From Alphaproteobacteria bacterium (GTDB lineage Bacteria; Bacteroidota; Bacteroidia; Chitinophagales; Chitinophagaceae): a DNA stretch of 41,742 nt. Location: positions 1-41,742 of the forward strand of contig JASGCT010000015.1 in assembly GCA_030053915.1 (NCBI GenBank), written 5' to 3'. The notes below the pieces were generated by a model. That model had not been told where the DNA came from, ran no database searches, and worked only from the letters and a program-made list of their open reading frames with translations. How positions within the stretch are numbered: the first letter of the stretch is position 1; every line of letters begins with the position of its first letter. Of the stretch, positions 34,491-41,742 are shown in pieces. Both the position numbers and the translations under genes were made by a program.

Positions 34491-35963
34491 TTATAAAGAT
34501 TTAATTTTAGTATCCATAAACTGAAACTGGTTGTTAAAATATTGAATTAAATTTGAAATGGCGGTTTTATAATCGATAGGAAACGCATTCCATTTATTGA
34601 AATTTCGTGTTATAGCCCCGTTCGAAATAAGATTATCTGCAATATTATTAACCAAATTAATAACTTTGGTATTGGACAAAATGTCAGATCTTAGTACAGC
34701 CCAGCGTTGTTTTAGCGCTGCTGTAAAAACAGGGTCTGCCAATAATCGTTGCCACCAAAAAGGCACTTGCCACAAATCATCGGGCTGATAGGTATTATAA
34801 TTTATAATCCAATCGGTTGAAGGCACGCGACCACCCCAATAATAGCCTAAATTAAAATCCCAAACAGGTCCAATATTTATTTTAGCGTTATAGTCTTTGT
34901 ATAAAAATGTACTAATGCGATAGGCATCAATATTTCTGCACAACTCGTTGATAATAAAATAATCTATAAAACTATTAATATCTACAAAATTTGTATAAGT
35001 TCTGGTATTCTTTGTAAAATCATCATGAATTAATGCGTTTTCAAAGCTATCAATATAATTTTGAAGGTAGGTTTTTTGAAGCAACGTAATATCATCTGCT
35101 TTTGGATATTCATACAAAAAATAAGTTTCAGTGTCTAATTTAGGTAAATACAGTTGGCGGTCTGTAAGTTGGCCATTTGTGCTGTATCTCGATCTAAAAC
35201 TATTCTTGATATTATAAGCATAATCGTCTTGCCAATTGGTTAAATAGTAATCAAAAGGCATGCCCGGGGCAACGTCGTCTCCGGAGGTTTTATCAATTTT
35301 AAAAATATATCCCCCTGTAATTGCAGGGCTTTGGGTAGCAGAGGATGATAATTTTTTAATATTGATACGATTTGAATTTCGTTTTAATTTTTCTCCAAAC
35401 ATATAGATACCCTGATATTCACCATTTAATTCTAACTCAACCATAATCGTTCGGCTGGCGTAATCGCCTATATTTCTAGCTAATTGATAAGCCAGATGAT
35501 GCGAAATTAAAGTAGGGTCGTAAAGAAATTTATCTTGAATATTATATACATCACCAATTAATACCCAGTCACTTTCTTCAGGGAATCCAAAAATAGATTT
35601 ATCGGTCTCTTCGCCAAGCGAATCAAGGGTTTCAATGCCGAAAGATTTTTTATCAGAAAGTCGAAACGATGTTGAGCCTCGGTATTCTATGCCAATTGGT
35701 GAATTAAAAATTGATTTTTTATTTTGAAAAATTTCAAAACTTGCTAGTACTTTAGGAGAGGTTAAAATTTTATTATTGGTTTGTATTTTAATATAAGGGA
35801 TACTACTATTTCCGATATCTACAGCAAATATTATCTTTGATTGATTATTGGTATCGGCTGGTTGAATTTCAGAGGTTTGAGTCTGCGTAATTTTTTTACA
35901 GTTATTAAAAATAAAAACGGTAATAATTAAGAAAAATAATAAAAAATATTTGTTTCTTATCAT
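34491..35963 (-). CDS. CotH-like kinase-domain lipoprotein
   Basis: A 490-residue protein with a lipoprotein signal (hydrophobic stretch ending in FNNC, Cys22, followed by KK). The CotH domain (about 85-400) shows the family features: IEYRGSTSFRLSDKKSFGIE, WVLIGDVYNIQDKFLYDP, ELNGEYQGIYMFGEKLKR, and GPVWDFNLGYYWGG, where CotH members have WDFD. CotH of Bacillus is an atypical kinase that phosphorylates spore coat proteins; in Bacteroidota the exported members are uncharacterised and may phosphorylate surface proteins. It starts 4 bases after kdsA stops. Coupling with kdsA suggests an envelope role, but the partner is unknown. Confidence 0.88.
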   Translation of the reverse strand: MIRNKYFLLFFLIITVFIFNNCKKITQTQTSEIQPADTNNQSKIIFAVDIGNSSIPYIKIQTNNKILTSPKVLASFEIFQNKKSIFNSPIGIEYRGSTSFRLSDKKSFGIETLDSLGEETDKSIFGFPEESDWVLIGDVYNIQDKFLYDPTLISHHLAYQLARNIGDYASRTIMVELELNGEYQGIYMFGEKLKRNSNRINIKKLSSSATQSPAITGGYIFKIDKTSGDDVAPGMPFDYYLTNWQDDYAYNIKNSFRSRYSTNGQLTDRQLYLPKLDTETYFLYEYPKADDITLLQKTYLQNYIDSFENALIHDDFTKNTRTYTNFVDINSFIDYFIINELCRNIDAYRISTFLYKDYNAKINIGPVWDFNLGYYWGGRVPSTDWIINYNTYQPDDLWQVPFWWQRLLADPVFTAALKQRWAVLRSDILSNTKVINLVNNIADNLISNGAITRNFNKWNAFPIDYKTAISNLIQYFNNQFQFMDTKIKSL

Positions 35964-35967
35964 AAAA

Positions 35968-36798
35968 CTAATTTAAGACATCATTAATTTTAACAAGAGT
36001 TTTTAAAAGCGCTTCTAAATTATCTAAAGCAATCATATTGGCGCCATCGCTTTTGGCTTCACGAGGATTCGGGTGGGTTTCTAAAAAGATACCATCTACT
36101 TGATTAGCGACTGCTGCACGGGCTATCGTTTCTATAAATTGAGGCGTTCCTAAGGTTATACCACTGGTATTATTAGGTTGTTGAATGGCATGGGTACAAT
36201 CCATAATAACGGGTACTTTAAAATTTTGAAGAATTTTAAGGTTTCTAAAATCAACCACCAAGTCTTGATAACCAAAACTATTACCCCTTTCGGTGAGCAT
36301 TACAGATAGATTATTTTCGGCTTGGACTTTTTCAAGAGCAAATTTCATGCCTTCAGCATTTAAAAATTGACCTTTTTTAATGTTGATAATTTTATGAGTT
36401 CTGGCTGCCGCTTGCAAAAGTTCTGTTTGACGACATAAAAATGCTGGAATCTGCAAAATATCTACATAGTCTGCTGCCATGTCGGCTTCGGATTCACTAT
36501 GAATATCCGTAATGGTTGGTATATTATGTATTTTGCCAATGTCTTGAATAATTTTCAATGCTGCTTCGTCTCCGAGCCCCATAAAAGAACTTTTAGATGT
36601 TCGATTCGCTTTTTTATAACTCGCTTTAAAAATGTATGGTATCTGAAGTTTTTCACAAATATGCTTTACCTGTTGGGCAATAGTATTGGCATTGTCAAAA
36701 CTTTCTACAACACAAGGACCTGCTATTAAAAAAAAACGACTATCCAGATAGCGTTGGTTATGAAAGCAGGGTTTTAAAAAATTAAATTGACTTATCAT
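35968..36798 (-). CDS. kdsA: 3-deoxy-8-phosphooctulonate synthase (KDO-8-phosphate synthase), Cys-type
   Basis: It condenses phosphoenolpyruvate with arabinose 5-phosphate, the first committed step towards KDO of lipopolysaccharide, in the cytoplasm. The start is ATG at 36798, giving 276 residues, the normal length. The frame stays open to a TTG at 36849, but that extension overlaps the upstream gene and adds no conserved sequence. Motifs include FFLIAGPCVVES (22-33), FKASYKKANRTSKSSF, DIHSE, MLTERGNSFGY and DCTHAIQQP. Cys29 in AGPC is the position that is Cys in metal-dependent enzymes and Asn in E. coli KdsA, so this is predicted to be the metal-dependent class. Confidence 0.96.
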   Translation of the reverse strand: MISQFNFLKPCFHNQRYLDSRFFLIAGPCVVESFDNANTIAQQVKHICEKLQIPYIFKASYKKANRTSKSSFMGLGDEAALKIIQDIGKIHNIPTITDIHSESEADMAADYVDILQIPAFLCRQTELLQAAARTHKIINIKKGQFLNAEGMKFALEKVQAENNLSVMLTERGNSFGYQDLVVDFRNLKILQNFKVPVIMDCTHAIQQPNNTSGITLGTPQFIETIARAAVANQVDGIFLETHPNPREAKSDGANMIALDNLEALLKTLVKINDVLN

Positions 36799-36800
36799 AA

Positions 36801-37052
36801 TTAAAATCTTAAACCGATAGATAAATTTAAAACAACTAAGCCTAACCAAGTACCTTTAATATTTGTATTAACTTTGTTGTTATCAATGATTTTAATAGCT
36901 TTTGAAATATTATTTTGGAACTGATTGTTCAGAGTTGCACCCCAATTATTAACCTGAATATTTTTTCCTCCAATCAGGCTTGGGCGGTTAAGTTTAAAAA
37001 CAACATGACATGCTAATACACACCCAATAAAACCCATTATTTTAATTTTCAT
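36801..37052 (-). CDS. Small exported or membrane protein of unknown function
   Basis: An 83-residue protein with a short hydrophobic N-terminus (MKIKIMGFIGCVLACHVVF) that could be a signal sequence with a Cys, and a second hydrophobic stretch near the C-terminus (TWLGLVVLNLSIGLRF). I do not recognise a family. Its ATG overlaps the stop of the M1 peptidase gene (TAATG at 37054-37050), and its stop lies 2 bases before the kdsA ATG. It therefore exactly fills the gap and is probably a real, translationally coupled gene. The C-terminal Arg-Phe and glycine-containing strand would also suit a small outer-membrane-associated protein. Confidence 0.6.
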   Translation of the reverse strand: MKIKIMGFIGCVLACHVVFKLNRPSLIGGKNIQVNNWGATLNNQFQNNISKAIKIIDNNKVNTNIKGTWLGLVVLNLSIGLRF

Positions 37053-38713
37053 TAATAACTATTTACTTTAAGATAATATTTAAATTCAAGGTCAGATTTT
37101 AACTTCAGTAAATCTATTTTTGAAAAATCAGGAAGTAATATAGTAGTAGGTAAATTAGAAACTATTAAAGATTTTGATGAATCAAGCCAAATTTGCATCT
37201 TAAAATCATCTACAACATTATCAAATTTAAGCGTCAACGTTTGATTTTCAGTATTGTAATTTAAATGTAAGAGAGGCACTTTTGTGGTATGCAAAAATTG
37301 GTTAAAAAACCCTTTTAAATCAAGCTGGGTTTGATTTTGAATAAAATCTTCAATTTGTTGAGAACTCACAATTTTATGGAAGTATGTTTGATTCATAGTT
37401 TTTAAAATTTGCCTAAACTTATCATCGTTGTTAAGACTATTTCTAATGGTATTAATAATATTCGCACCTTTCGTGTACATATCATTGCTTCCTTCTTCAT
37501 TTACACCATAAGGACCAATTATTGGTATGTCGTTTTGGATAGTGGGTCGAAGCCCAAAAGCGTATTCTTGCCCGGCTGTTTTACCATAATAATATTCAAT
37601 AAACAACACCTCGCTATACATTGTAAAACCTTCGTGAATCCACATGTCAGCAATATCAGCGGTGGTAATATTATTGCCGAACCATTCGTGGCCGCTTTCG
37701 TGAATGATGATGTAATCCCAAAGTAAACCCCAGCCAGTACCAGACAAATCACGTCCTAAATAGCCGTTATTAAATTTATTCCCGTACGCAATAGCCGATT
37801 GGTGTTCCATACCCAAATGGGGCGATTCAACAAGTTTAAAGCCATCATTATAAAATGGATAAGGTCCAAACCAATACTCAAAGGCTTTCAACATTTTTTT
37901 AACTTGTTGAAAATGTTCGAGTGCCTTATTTTTATGATAGTTTAGTACCCAATAATTTAAACGTAACGTACCATTTTCGCCTTCATAACTATCTACTATT
38001 TCTACATAGTTTCCTATATAAGGTACTATATTGTAAGTATTTATAGGGTTATTTACTTCCCATGAATACATTTTTGTTTGAGCACTCGTCTTTTTAATCT
38101 GAATGTTTTTACCATTTGCAATGGCTATTAAATCATCTGGCACGTCAACTGAAATGACGGCACCTGAATCTGGTTCATCAGATTGATGATCTTTACACGG
38201 AAACCACACCGAAGCACCTAAACCTTGACAAGCCACTGACGCCCACGTTTTTCCCAATGAATCTTTAGACCAAATCCAGCCTCCATCCCATGGTGGGCGA
38301 ATCGCTTCCTTGGGCTTCCCATCAAAATTCATTGTGATTGCATACACTGCATTTTTAACCAGTGTTTTTTTAAATTGAAGCGTATAAGTATTATAAAGTC
38401 TTTTGAAATGTATTTGATTATCAGTACAATTTACACTTGTTAGTTGCATGGGTTGTTGTAAATCTACTTGAAGTGTATTTAAATCTTGGTTCGCTTTAAA
38501 AATCATAATTACCGAACCTTGTAAGGTTTTTTCGTTGAAATTAGGTTTAACAGTTATTTGATATTTTAATACATCGTAATTTTGTCTATTTTCATTTAAA
38601 GTTCCTCTTAATGTATCTTGTAACGTAAACGTTTTTTGTTTGTCTTTAAGTGATTGAGAATTTACAAATTGCGTACATACAACTAAAAAAAAGACTATAA
38701 TTAAAAATCGCAT
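37052..38713 (-). CDS. M1 family zinc aminopeptidase, exported
   Basis: A 553-residue protein from ATG at 38713, which begins a clean signal peptide (MRFLIIVFFLVVCTQFVNSQ). The longer frame to 38758 would overlap msrA and bury the signal. The zinc site is HESGH (338-342) followed by EWFGN, with the third ligand E361 in WIHEGF. The substrate-binding motif is LGMEHQSAIAYGN (near 300), the Bacteroidota variant of GAMEN. It removes N-terminal residues from peptides, probably in the periplasm. The short C-terminal region, ending soon after the catalytic domain, is typical of these compact family members. It lies between msrA and the small gene in the same run. Confidence 0.93.
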   Translation of the reverse strand: MRFLIIVFFLVVCTQFVNSQSLKDKQKTFTLQDTLRGTLNENRQNYDVLKYQITVKPNFNEKTLQGSVIMIFKANQDLNTLQVDLQQPMQLTSVNCTDNQIHFKRLYNTYTLQFKKTLVKNAVYAITMNFDGKPKEAIRPPWDGGWIWSKDSLGKTWASVACQGLGASVWFPCKDHQSDEPDSGAVISVDVPDDLIAIANGKNIQIKKTSAQTKMYSWEVNNPINTYNIVPYIGNYVEIVDSYEGENGTLRLNYWVLNYHKNKALEHFQQVKKMLKAFEYWFGPYPFYNDGFKLVESPHLGMEHQSAIAYGNKFNNGYLGRDLSGTGWGLLWDYIIIHESGHEWFGNNITTADIADMWIHEGFTMYSEVLFIEYYYGKTAGQEYAFGLRPTIQNDIPIIGPYGVNEEGSNDMYTKGANIINTIRNSLNNDDKFRQILKTMNQTYFHKIVSSQQIEDFIQNQTQLDLKGFFNQFLHTTKVPLLHLNYNTENQTLTLKFDNVVDDFKMQIWLDSSKSLIVSNLPTTILLPDFSKIDLLKLKSDLEFKYYLKVNSY

Positions 38714-38717
38714 TTTT

Positions 38718-39386
38718 TTAATTGTGTTTTTTAAGTTTATTTTTAAATATTTTCTCAAATTTTTCTAATTTTGGTTCAATCACAAATTTACAATACCCTT
38801 GATTGGAATTATTATTATAAAAATTTTGATGATAATTTTCAGCTAAGTAAAAGGCTTTGGCAGGTTCAACTTGAGTAACTATTGGATTATCGTAAACCTT
38901 TTCTGCGTTAAGTGTTTCAATGTAATACATTGATTTATCTTTCTGAAATTGATTGTAATAAAAAATAGCACTTCGATATTGGGGTCCTGCATCATTGCCT
39001 TGTCTATTTAATGTTGTAGGATCATGAGTTTTAAAAAAAACTTCCAATAGCTCATCAAAGCTAATTTTAGTGGTATCATATTTAAGCTTGATACATTCAG
39101 CATGTCCGGTTGATTTATCGCAAACCTCTTCGTATGTAGGATTATCTACAGTACCACCTGAATATCCCGATTCAACCGAAAGTACCCCCTCTAAACGCTG
39201 AAAAAAGGCTTCAGTACACCAAAAACACCCGCTTGCAAAAATAACGCTATCTACATTGGTGAAATTTGTAATCGTTTCATTCATAATTTTTATATTAGGT
39301 GAATTATTTTGAGACTTTTTGGAGGAACATGATAACAGTAACATAAAGCCATAAAAACCAACAATCAAAGTTCTACTAAAGTGCAT
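38718..39386 (-). CDS. msrA: Peptide-methionine (S)-S-oxide reductase MsrA, lipoprotein form
   Basis: A 222-residue MsrA from ATG at 39386; the frame runs further up to a TTG that belongs to the -7 box. The N-terminus is a lipoprotein signal (FMLLLSC, Cys20), so the enzyme is probably anchored in the envelope. The catalytic motif is GCFWC with Cys54, followed by ESGYSGGTVDNPTYEEVC, HAECIKLKYD, a LNRQGNDAGPQYRSAIFY segment and a C-terminal YCKFVIEPKLEKFEK with a candidate resolving Cys. It reduces methionine-S-sulfoxide in oxidised envelope proteins. There is no fused MsrB domain. It is the first gene of the long minus-strand run, and its stop lies 4 bases before the M1 peptidase ATG. Confidence 0.95.
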   Translation of the reverse strand: MHFSRTLIVGFYGFMLLLSCSSKKSQNNSPNIKIMNETITNFTNVDSVIFASGCFWCTEAFFQRLEGVLSVESGYSGGTVDNPTYEEVCDKSTGHAECIKLKYDTTKISFDELLEVFFKTHDPTTLNRQGNDAGPQYRSAIFYYNQFQKDKSMYYIETLNAEKVYDNPIVTQVEPAKAFYLAENYHQNFYNNNSNQGYCKFVIEPKLEKFEKIFKNKLKKHN

Positions 39387-39407
39387 AATATTTATTATAT
39401 TGTATTG

Positions 39408-39415
39408 CAAATATA
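39408..39415 (-). promoter_or_regulatory. -7 box of msrA and probably of the downstream run
   Basis: TATATTTG (39415-39408, minus strand) matches TAnnTTTG, 21 bases before the msrA ATG at 39386. No -33 element at standard spacing. Confidence 0.5.
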
Positions 39416-39713
39416 TGAAATTATTAGATTATATTTTATTTTTCAATAAATTTTTCTTGATTTATCAACAAAATCATATTTATTTACTTACAGGGGATTT
39501 ATTTTACAAACCATCTCCGTTGCATTCATGTCATATATTTTTTGAGTAAAAGGCAACAAATATGGGTCAATTAAAATAAAATCTTTATAAATTGAAAGTA
39601 CAACTCATTGTTAATCGCTATTTTTTATATTAAATCAATCTATAATCCAAATTATCGTTTAAAAGCTCCTTTCTACTGGCTTCTTAACCCAATCAATTAA
39701 TAAATAATAACCA
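39416..39713. other. Long intergenic stretch, no confident gene
   Basis: About 300 bases between msrA and the outer-membrane protein gene. No RNA gene, terminator or repeat was recognised. One minus-strand frame (39604-39488) is open for 38 codons without a start codon at its head; it contains LIDPYLLPFTQKIYDMNATE, which looks more protein-like than random AT-rich sequence. It could be a decayed gene fragment; the evidence is slight. Confidence 0.4.
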
Positions 39714-40235
39714 TTACTTCAATTTAAAATAATAGTGTACTCCTACCCCACCGTTAAATTGAAAATATGGGCTGGGTCTTGCAACAAAGTCGCCAAATCC
39801 TAATTCTAAAGTCAGTCCAAGTTGGTCGATAAACATAAATTCACAGCCCACACCTACATTAATGGCAGGAAATAAAACAGCTTGACCATCTTTGGGATTA
39901 AAATTTACCAAAATGCCACCTAAGCCATGAAAATATGGATTAATTTCTAACCAATCTAAATTTGTTTGGGTTTTAATAAATTGATGACTATATTTGATAG
40001 CCAATGCATTATATTGATACGGATTCAGTATTAAAACAGTACCTTCTAAAGTACTGCCTTTGTAGAATTTGTCTTTGAGTTTTACTGAAACACCGCCATA
40101 TTGACCCAAACCATAAACCCCAACGCCAATTTTTGAACTTTTAATATCCTTAAAGGCATTTTTGAACTCAATTCTTTTTTGAGCTGAAGTTGTTGCTATA
40201 TAAAAACACAATAAAATTAAAAAAAATAGTCTCAT
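39714..40235 (-). CDS. Small predicted outer-membrane beta-barrel protein
   Basis: The start is set at ATG 40235 (173 residues) because a clean signal peptide begins there (MRLFFLILLCFYIATTSAQ). An ATG at 40256 is also in frame and would add MINVNFC ahead of it. The mature part has alternating polar and hydrophobic residues with many Gly and aromatic residues (VGVYGLGQYGGVSVKL, ALAIKYSHQF, GLTLELGFGDF) and ends in an aromatic-rich strand (GGVGVHYYFKLK), as expected of an eight-stranded-type barrel. I do not recognise a specific family and infer only location. Confidence 0.7.
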   Translation of the reverse strand: MRLFFLILLCFYIATTSAQKRIEFKNAFKDIKSSKIGVGVYGLGQYGGVSVKLKDKFYKGSTLEGTVLILNPYQYNALAIKYSHQFIKTQTNLDWLEINPYFHGLGGILVNFNPKDGQAVLFPAINVGVGCEFMFIDQLGLTLELGFGDFVARPSPYFQFNGGVGVHYYFKLK

Positions 40236-40359
40236 ACAAAAATTAACGTTAATCATTAGATTTTATTTTATCTAAGTTACAAGTTAAATCTATATTTTTT
40301 AAGCGATGTTAATTTAAATATTTTTTTTTGATTTTTAGTTTTTGAATCATAAAAATACG

Positions 40360-40367
40360 TACCTTTG
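40360..40367 (+). promoter_or_regulatory. -7 box of the iscU-iscA operon
   Basis: TACCTTTG matches TAnnTTTG, 19 bases before the iscU ATG at 40387. A TTTG at 40341-40344 lies 15 bases upstream, shorter than the usual -33 spacing. Confidence 0.55.
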
Positions 40368-40386
40368 CATATTAAATTTAAATTTT

Positions 40387-40806
40387 ATGGCATATTCAGA
40401 AAAAGTAATTGATCATTATAGTAATCCTAAGAATGTAGGAACCTTAGACAAAAACAAAAAAAATGTAGGTACAGGTTTGGTTGGAGCACCCGAGTGTGGC
40501 GACGTAATGCGTCTTCAAATTGAAGTAGATGACGCTACAGGAACTATTACAGACGCAAAATTTAAAACCTTTGGTTGTGGTTCAGCCATTGCCTCGTCTT
40601 CCTTAGCAACCGAATGGCTTAAAGGAAAATCAATCGATCAAGCTGTTAAAATTGACAATATGGCTATCGTTGAAGAGCTCAATTTACCTCCAGTAAAAAT
40701 CCATTGTTCTGTACTAGCCGAAGATGCTATTAAAAGCGCCATTAACGACTATCGTAAAAAAAATAGTCTGCCCGAATTAGAATTAGAAGAAAAAATAGTG
40801 CATTAG
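40387..40806 (+). CDS. iscU: Fe-S cluster assembly scaffold IscU
   Basis: A 139-residue IscU from ATG at 40387. The frame continues upstream to a TTG at 40342, but the added residues match nothing and that stretch spans the -7 box. The three cluster-ligand Cys are present: C37 (PECGD), C64 (FGCGS), C107 (KIHCSVLA), and the chaperone-binding motif LPPVK is at 100-104. It receives sulfur from a cysteine desulfurase and holds the nascent [2Fe-2S] cluster. No iscS lies in the window, so the desulfurase must be encoded elsewhere. It is followed 8 bases later by iscA. Confidence 0.96.
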   Translation: MAYSEKVIDHYSNPKNVGTLDKNKKNVGTGLVGAPECGDVMRLQIEVDDATGTITDAKFKTFGCGSAIASSSLATEWLKGKSIDQAVKIDNMAIVEELNLPPVKIHCSVLAEDAIKSAINDYRKKNSLPELELEEKIVH

Positions 40807-40814
40807 TTTTTCGT

Positions 40815-41165
40815 ATGGTAAGTTTAGAAAATGCTATAACTATTAGTTCTAAAGCCAAATTAAAAATTGAAGAACTGAAAAAAAACGCTCAAATTGAAGA
40901 TAATAACAATTATTTTCTGCGTGTAAGTGTAGTTGGCGGTGGTTGCTCGGGTTTAAGTTATAAACTAGATTTTGATGACCAATTAAAACCCAAAGACCAA
41001 GTATTTGAATTTGAAGATATTAAAATAGTTACCGATTTAAAAAGTTTTTTATATTTAGTGAATACAGAATTAGACTTTTCGGATGGTTTGAACGGAAAAG
41101 GATTTTATTTTAACAACCCCAACGCCAGTCGTACTTGTGGTTGTGGCGATAGTTTTGCTGTTTAA
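40815..41165 (+). CDS. iscA: IscA/HesB-type Fe-S carrier protein
   Basis: A 116-residue A-type carrier with the three conserved Cys: C44 in GGGCSGLSY, and C108 and C110 in SRTCGCGDSF. It accepts clusters from scaffold proteins and delivers them to targets. Its N-terminus (MVSLENAITISSKAKLKIEEL) is normal. It is the last gene of the iscU-iscA operon. Its stop abuts, with no gap, the stop of the convergent helicase gene. Confidence 0.94.
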   Translation: MVSLENAITISSKAKLKIEELKKNAQIEDNNNYFLRVSVVGGGCSGLSYKLDFDDQLKPKDQVFEFEDIKIVTDLKSFLYLVNTELDFSDGLNGKGFYFNNPNASRTCGCGDSFAV

Positions 41166-41742
41166 TTATTCTTCAACGTTTTCGTTTAAAATGGCTTGAT
41201 TTAATTCATTCGTTTTTACAAACTCACACCAATAGCATTCTGGCTTTCCGCAGCCTGTCTTAAAATCGTGTTGTTTTATTTTTTGCCAAACATCCACAAC
41301 AATCTTTTTAAATTCTTCTATTTCGGCAGAGCTTATAATAATAGATTTTTTTATCAAAGCGTCTTTATTGAAAGGCGTTTCTGGCTCTATAAAATCAAAA
41401 ATAAATTGCAGATGGGTCATAGAATGTTTTCGCTCTTCTAAAAATAATAAATAATAAAACGCCGCTTGTCGCCAATAACTGCCACCATGTGGTTCTTTGT
41501 GATTGGGTGGCAATAGTTTAGCTTCTGCTTTTTTAGGATTCCCTGTTTTATAATCTATAATATGTATTTCAGAATTTAAAAATTCAATCTTATCAAATCG
41601 CCCATTTAAATGAATCCCCTCTGTTGTGCATACTTTTATTTGTTTTTCAATTTCAAAATCTAAGTGCCAGTCTTGAACATATTTTTGATAATAATTTTTT
41701 AAACACTCTTGACCATACTTCTCAAATTTATTAATTTCCATT
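41166..41742 (-). CDS. C-terminal nuclease part of a UvrD/AddA-like helicase (partial, runs off the window)
   Basis: 192 codons are visible, with the frame still open at the window edge; the ATG at 41741 is probably internal. The core is a PD-(D/E)xK nuclease of RecB type: GRFDKIEF, IHIIDYKTGNPKK (Asp and catalytic Lys of the DxK motif), then GGSYWRQAAFYYLLF with the QxxxY motif. Three Cys near the end (TGCGKPECYWCEF) form a CxxxxCxxC cluster that could hold zinc or, with a Cys outside view, an Fe-S cluster as in AddB/Cas4 nucleases. In Bacteroidota this ending is typical of large UvrD-family helicase-nucleases acting in double-strand break repair. The helicase part would lie beyond 41742. 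Confidence 0.8.
   Translation of the reverse strand, partial: MEINKFEKYGQECLKNYYQKYVQDWHLDFEIEKQIKVCTTEGIHLNGRFDKIEFLNSEIHIIDYKTGNPKKAEAKLLPPNHKEPHGGSYWRQAAFYYLLFLEERKHSMTHLQFIFDFIEPETPFNKDALIKKSIIISSAEIEEFKKIVVDVWQKIKQHDFKTGCGKPECYWCEFVKTNELNQAILNENVEE

Noticed and set aside
38714..38758. Start of the M1 peptidase at 38758 inside msrA
   Set aside because: It would put 15 extra charged residues before a clean signal peptide that begins at 38713.
40342..40386. N-terminal extension of IscU from a TTG codon
   Set aside because: The extension spans the TACCTTTG promoter box and has no family counterpart; MAYSEKV is the family start. The same reasoning removed TTG-led extensions of msrA, kdsA, prenyl synthase, the response regulator and both DUF4440-like genes.

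Overview
The window reads as a chromosomal segment of an AT-rich member of the Bacteroidota. The evidence is a type B (gliding/CHU_C-like) T9SS sorting domain on a giant secreted protein, many promoters with the Bacteroidota -7 box TAnnTTTG, the tig-clpP-clpX cluster, Bacteroidota-style M1 peptidase, RecJ and Mrp sequences, and a near absence of Shine-Dalgarno sites. The order or genus cannot be told from the sequence alone. No tRNA, rRNA, CRISPR array or insertion sequence was found.

Layout. 1-3401: an accessory stretch with a truncated, catalytically degenerate N-6 DNA methylase/specificity fusion, its probable WYL-family regulator, and a RelE-like toxin-antitoxin pair. 3493-6649: a LytTR response regulator and LytS-type kinase beside a Gly/His/Lys-rich lipoprotein-like protein. 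6813-10814: trigger factor, two intact ClpP paralogues and ClpX in one tight operon. 10878-11746: an AbiEii-type nucleotidyltransferase with a DUF6922-like partner. 11798-13351: a periplasmic HtrA/DegP protease. 13579-17303: polyprenyl synthase, RecJ and Mrp/ApbC. 17300-18973: a carboxypeptidase-regulatory-domain protein and two tandem DUF4440-like exported proteins. 19141-24030: a complete type III restriction-modification system with res before mod. 24257-24703: an ElaA-like acetyltransferase.

24722-39386 is one long minus-strand run: msrA, M1 aminopeptidase, an 83-aa exported protein, kdsA, a CotH-like lipoprotein, a dihydrolipoamide acyltransferase (E2), and a 2738-residue T9SS cargo. The giant protein has an M43-like metallopeptidase domain whose catalytic Glu is Gln, four ~440-450-residue super-repeats (InlB-like repeat, IPT-like domain, predicted seven-bladed RCC1-like propeller), six more InlB-like repeats and the sorting domain. 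39714-41742 holds a small outer-membrane protein, iscU-iscA, and the C-terminal nuclease end of a UvrD/AddA-like helicase that runs off the window.

The best candidates for something undescribed are: (1) the WYL regulator plus degenerate methylase pair, where a perfect 9-bp palindrome surrounds the -33 element of the methylase promoter, and (2) the giant pseudopeptidase/propeller adhesin-like protein. Several start codons were set at ATG sites inside longer frames opened by TTG, because the TTG is usually part of a -7 promoter box (TAnnTTTG).
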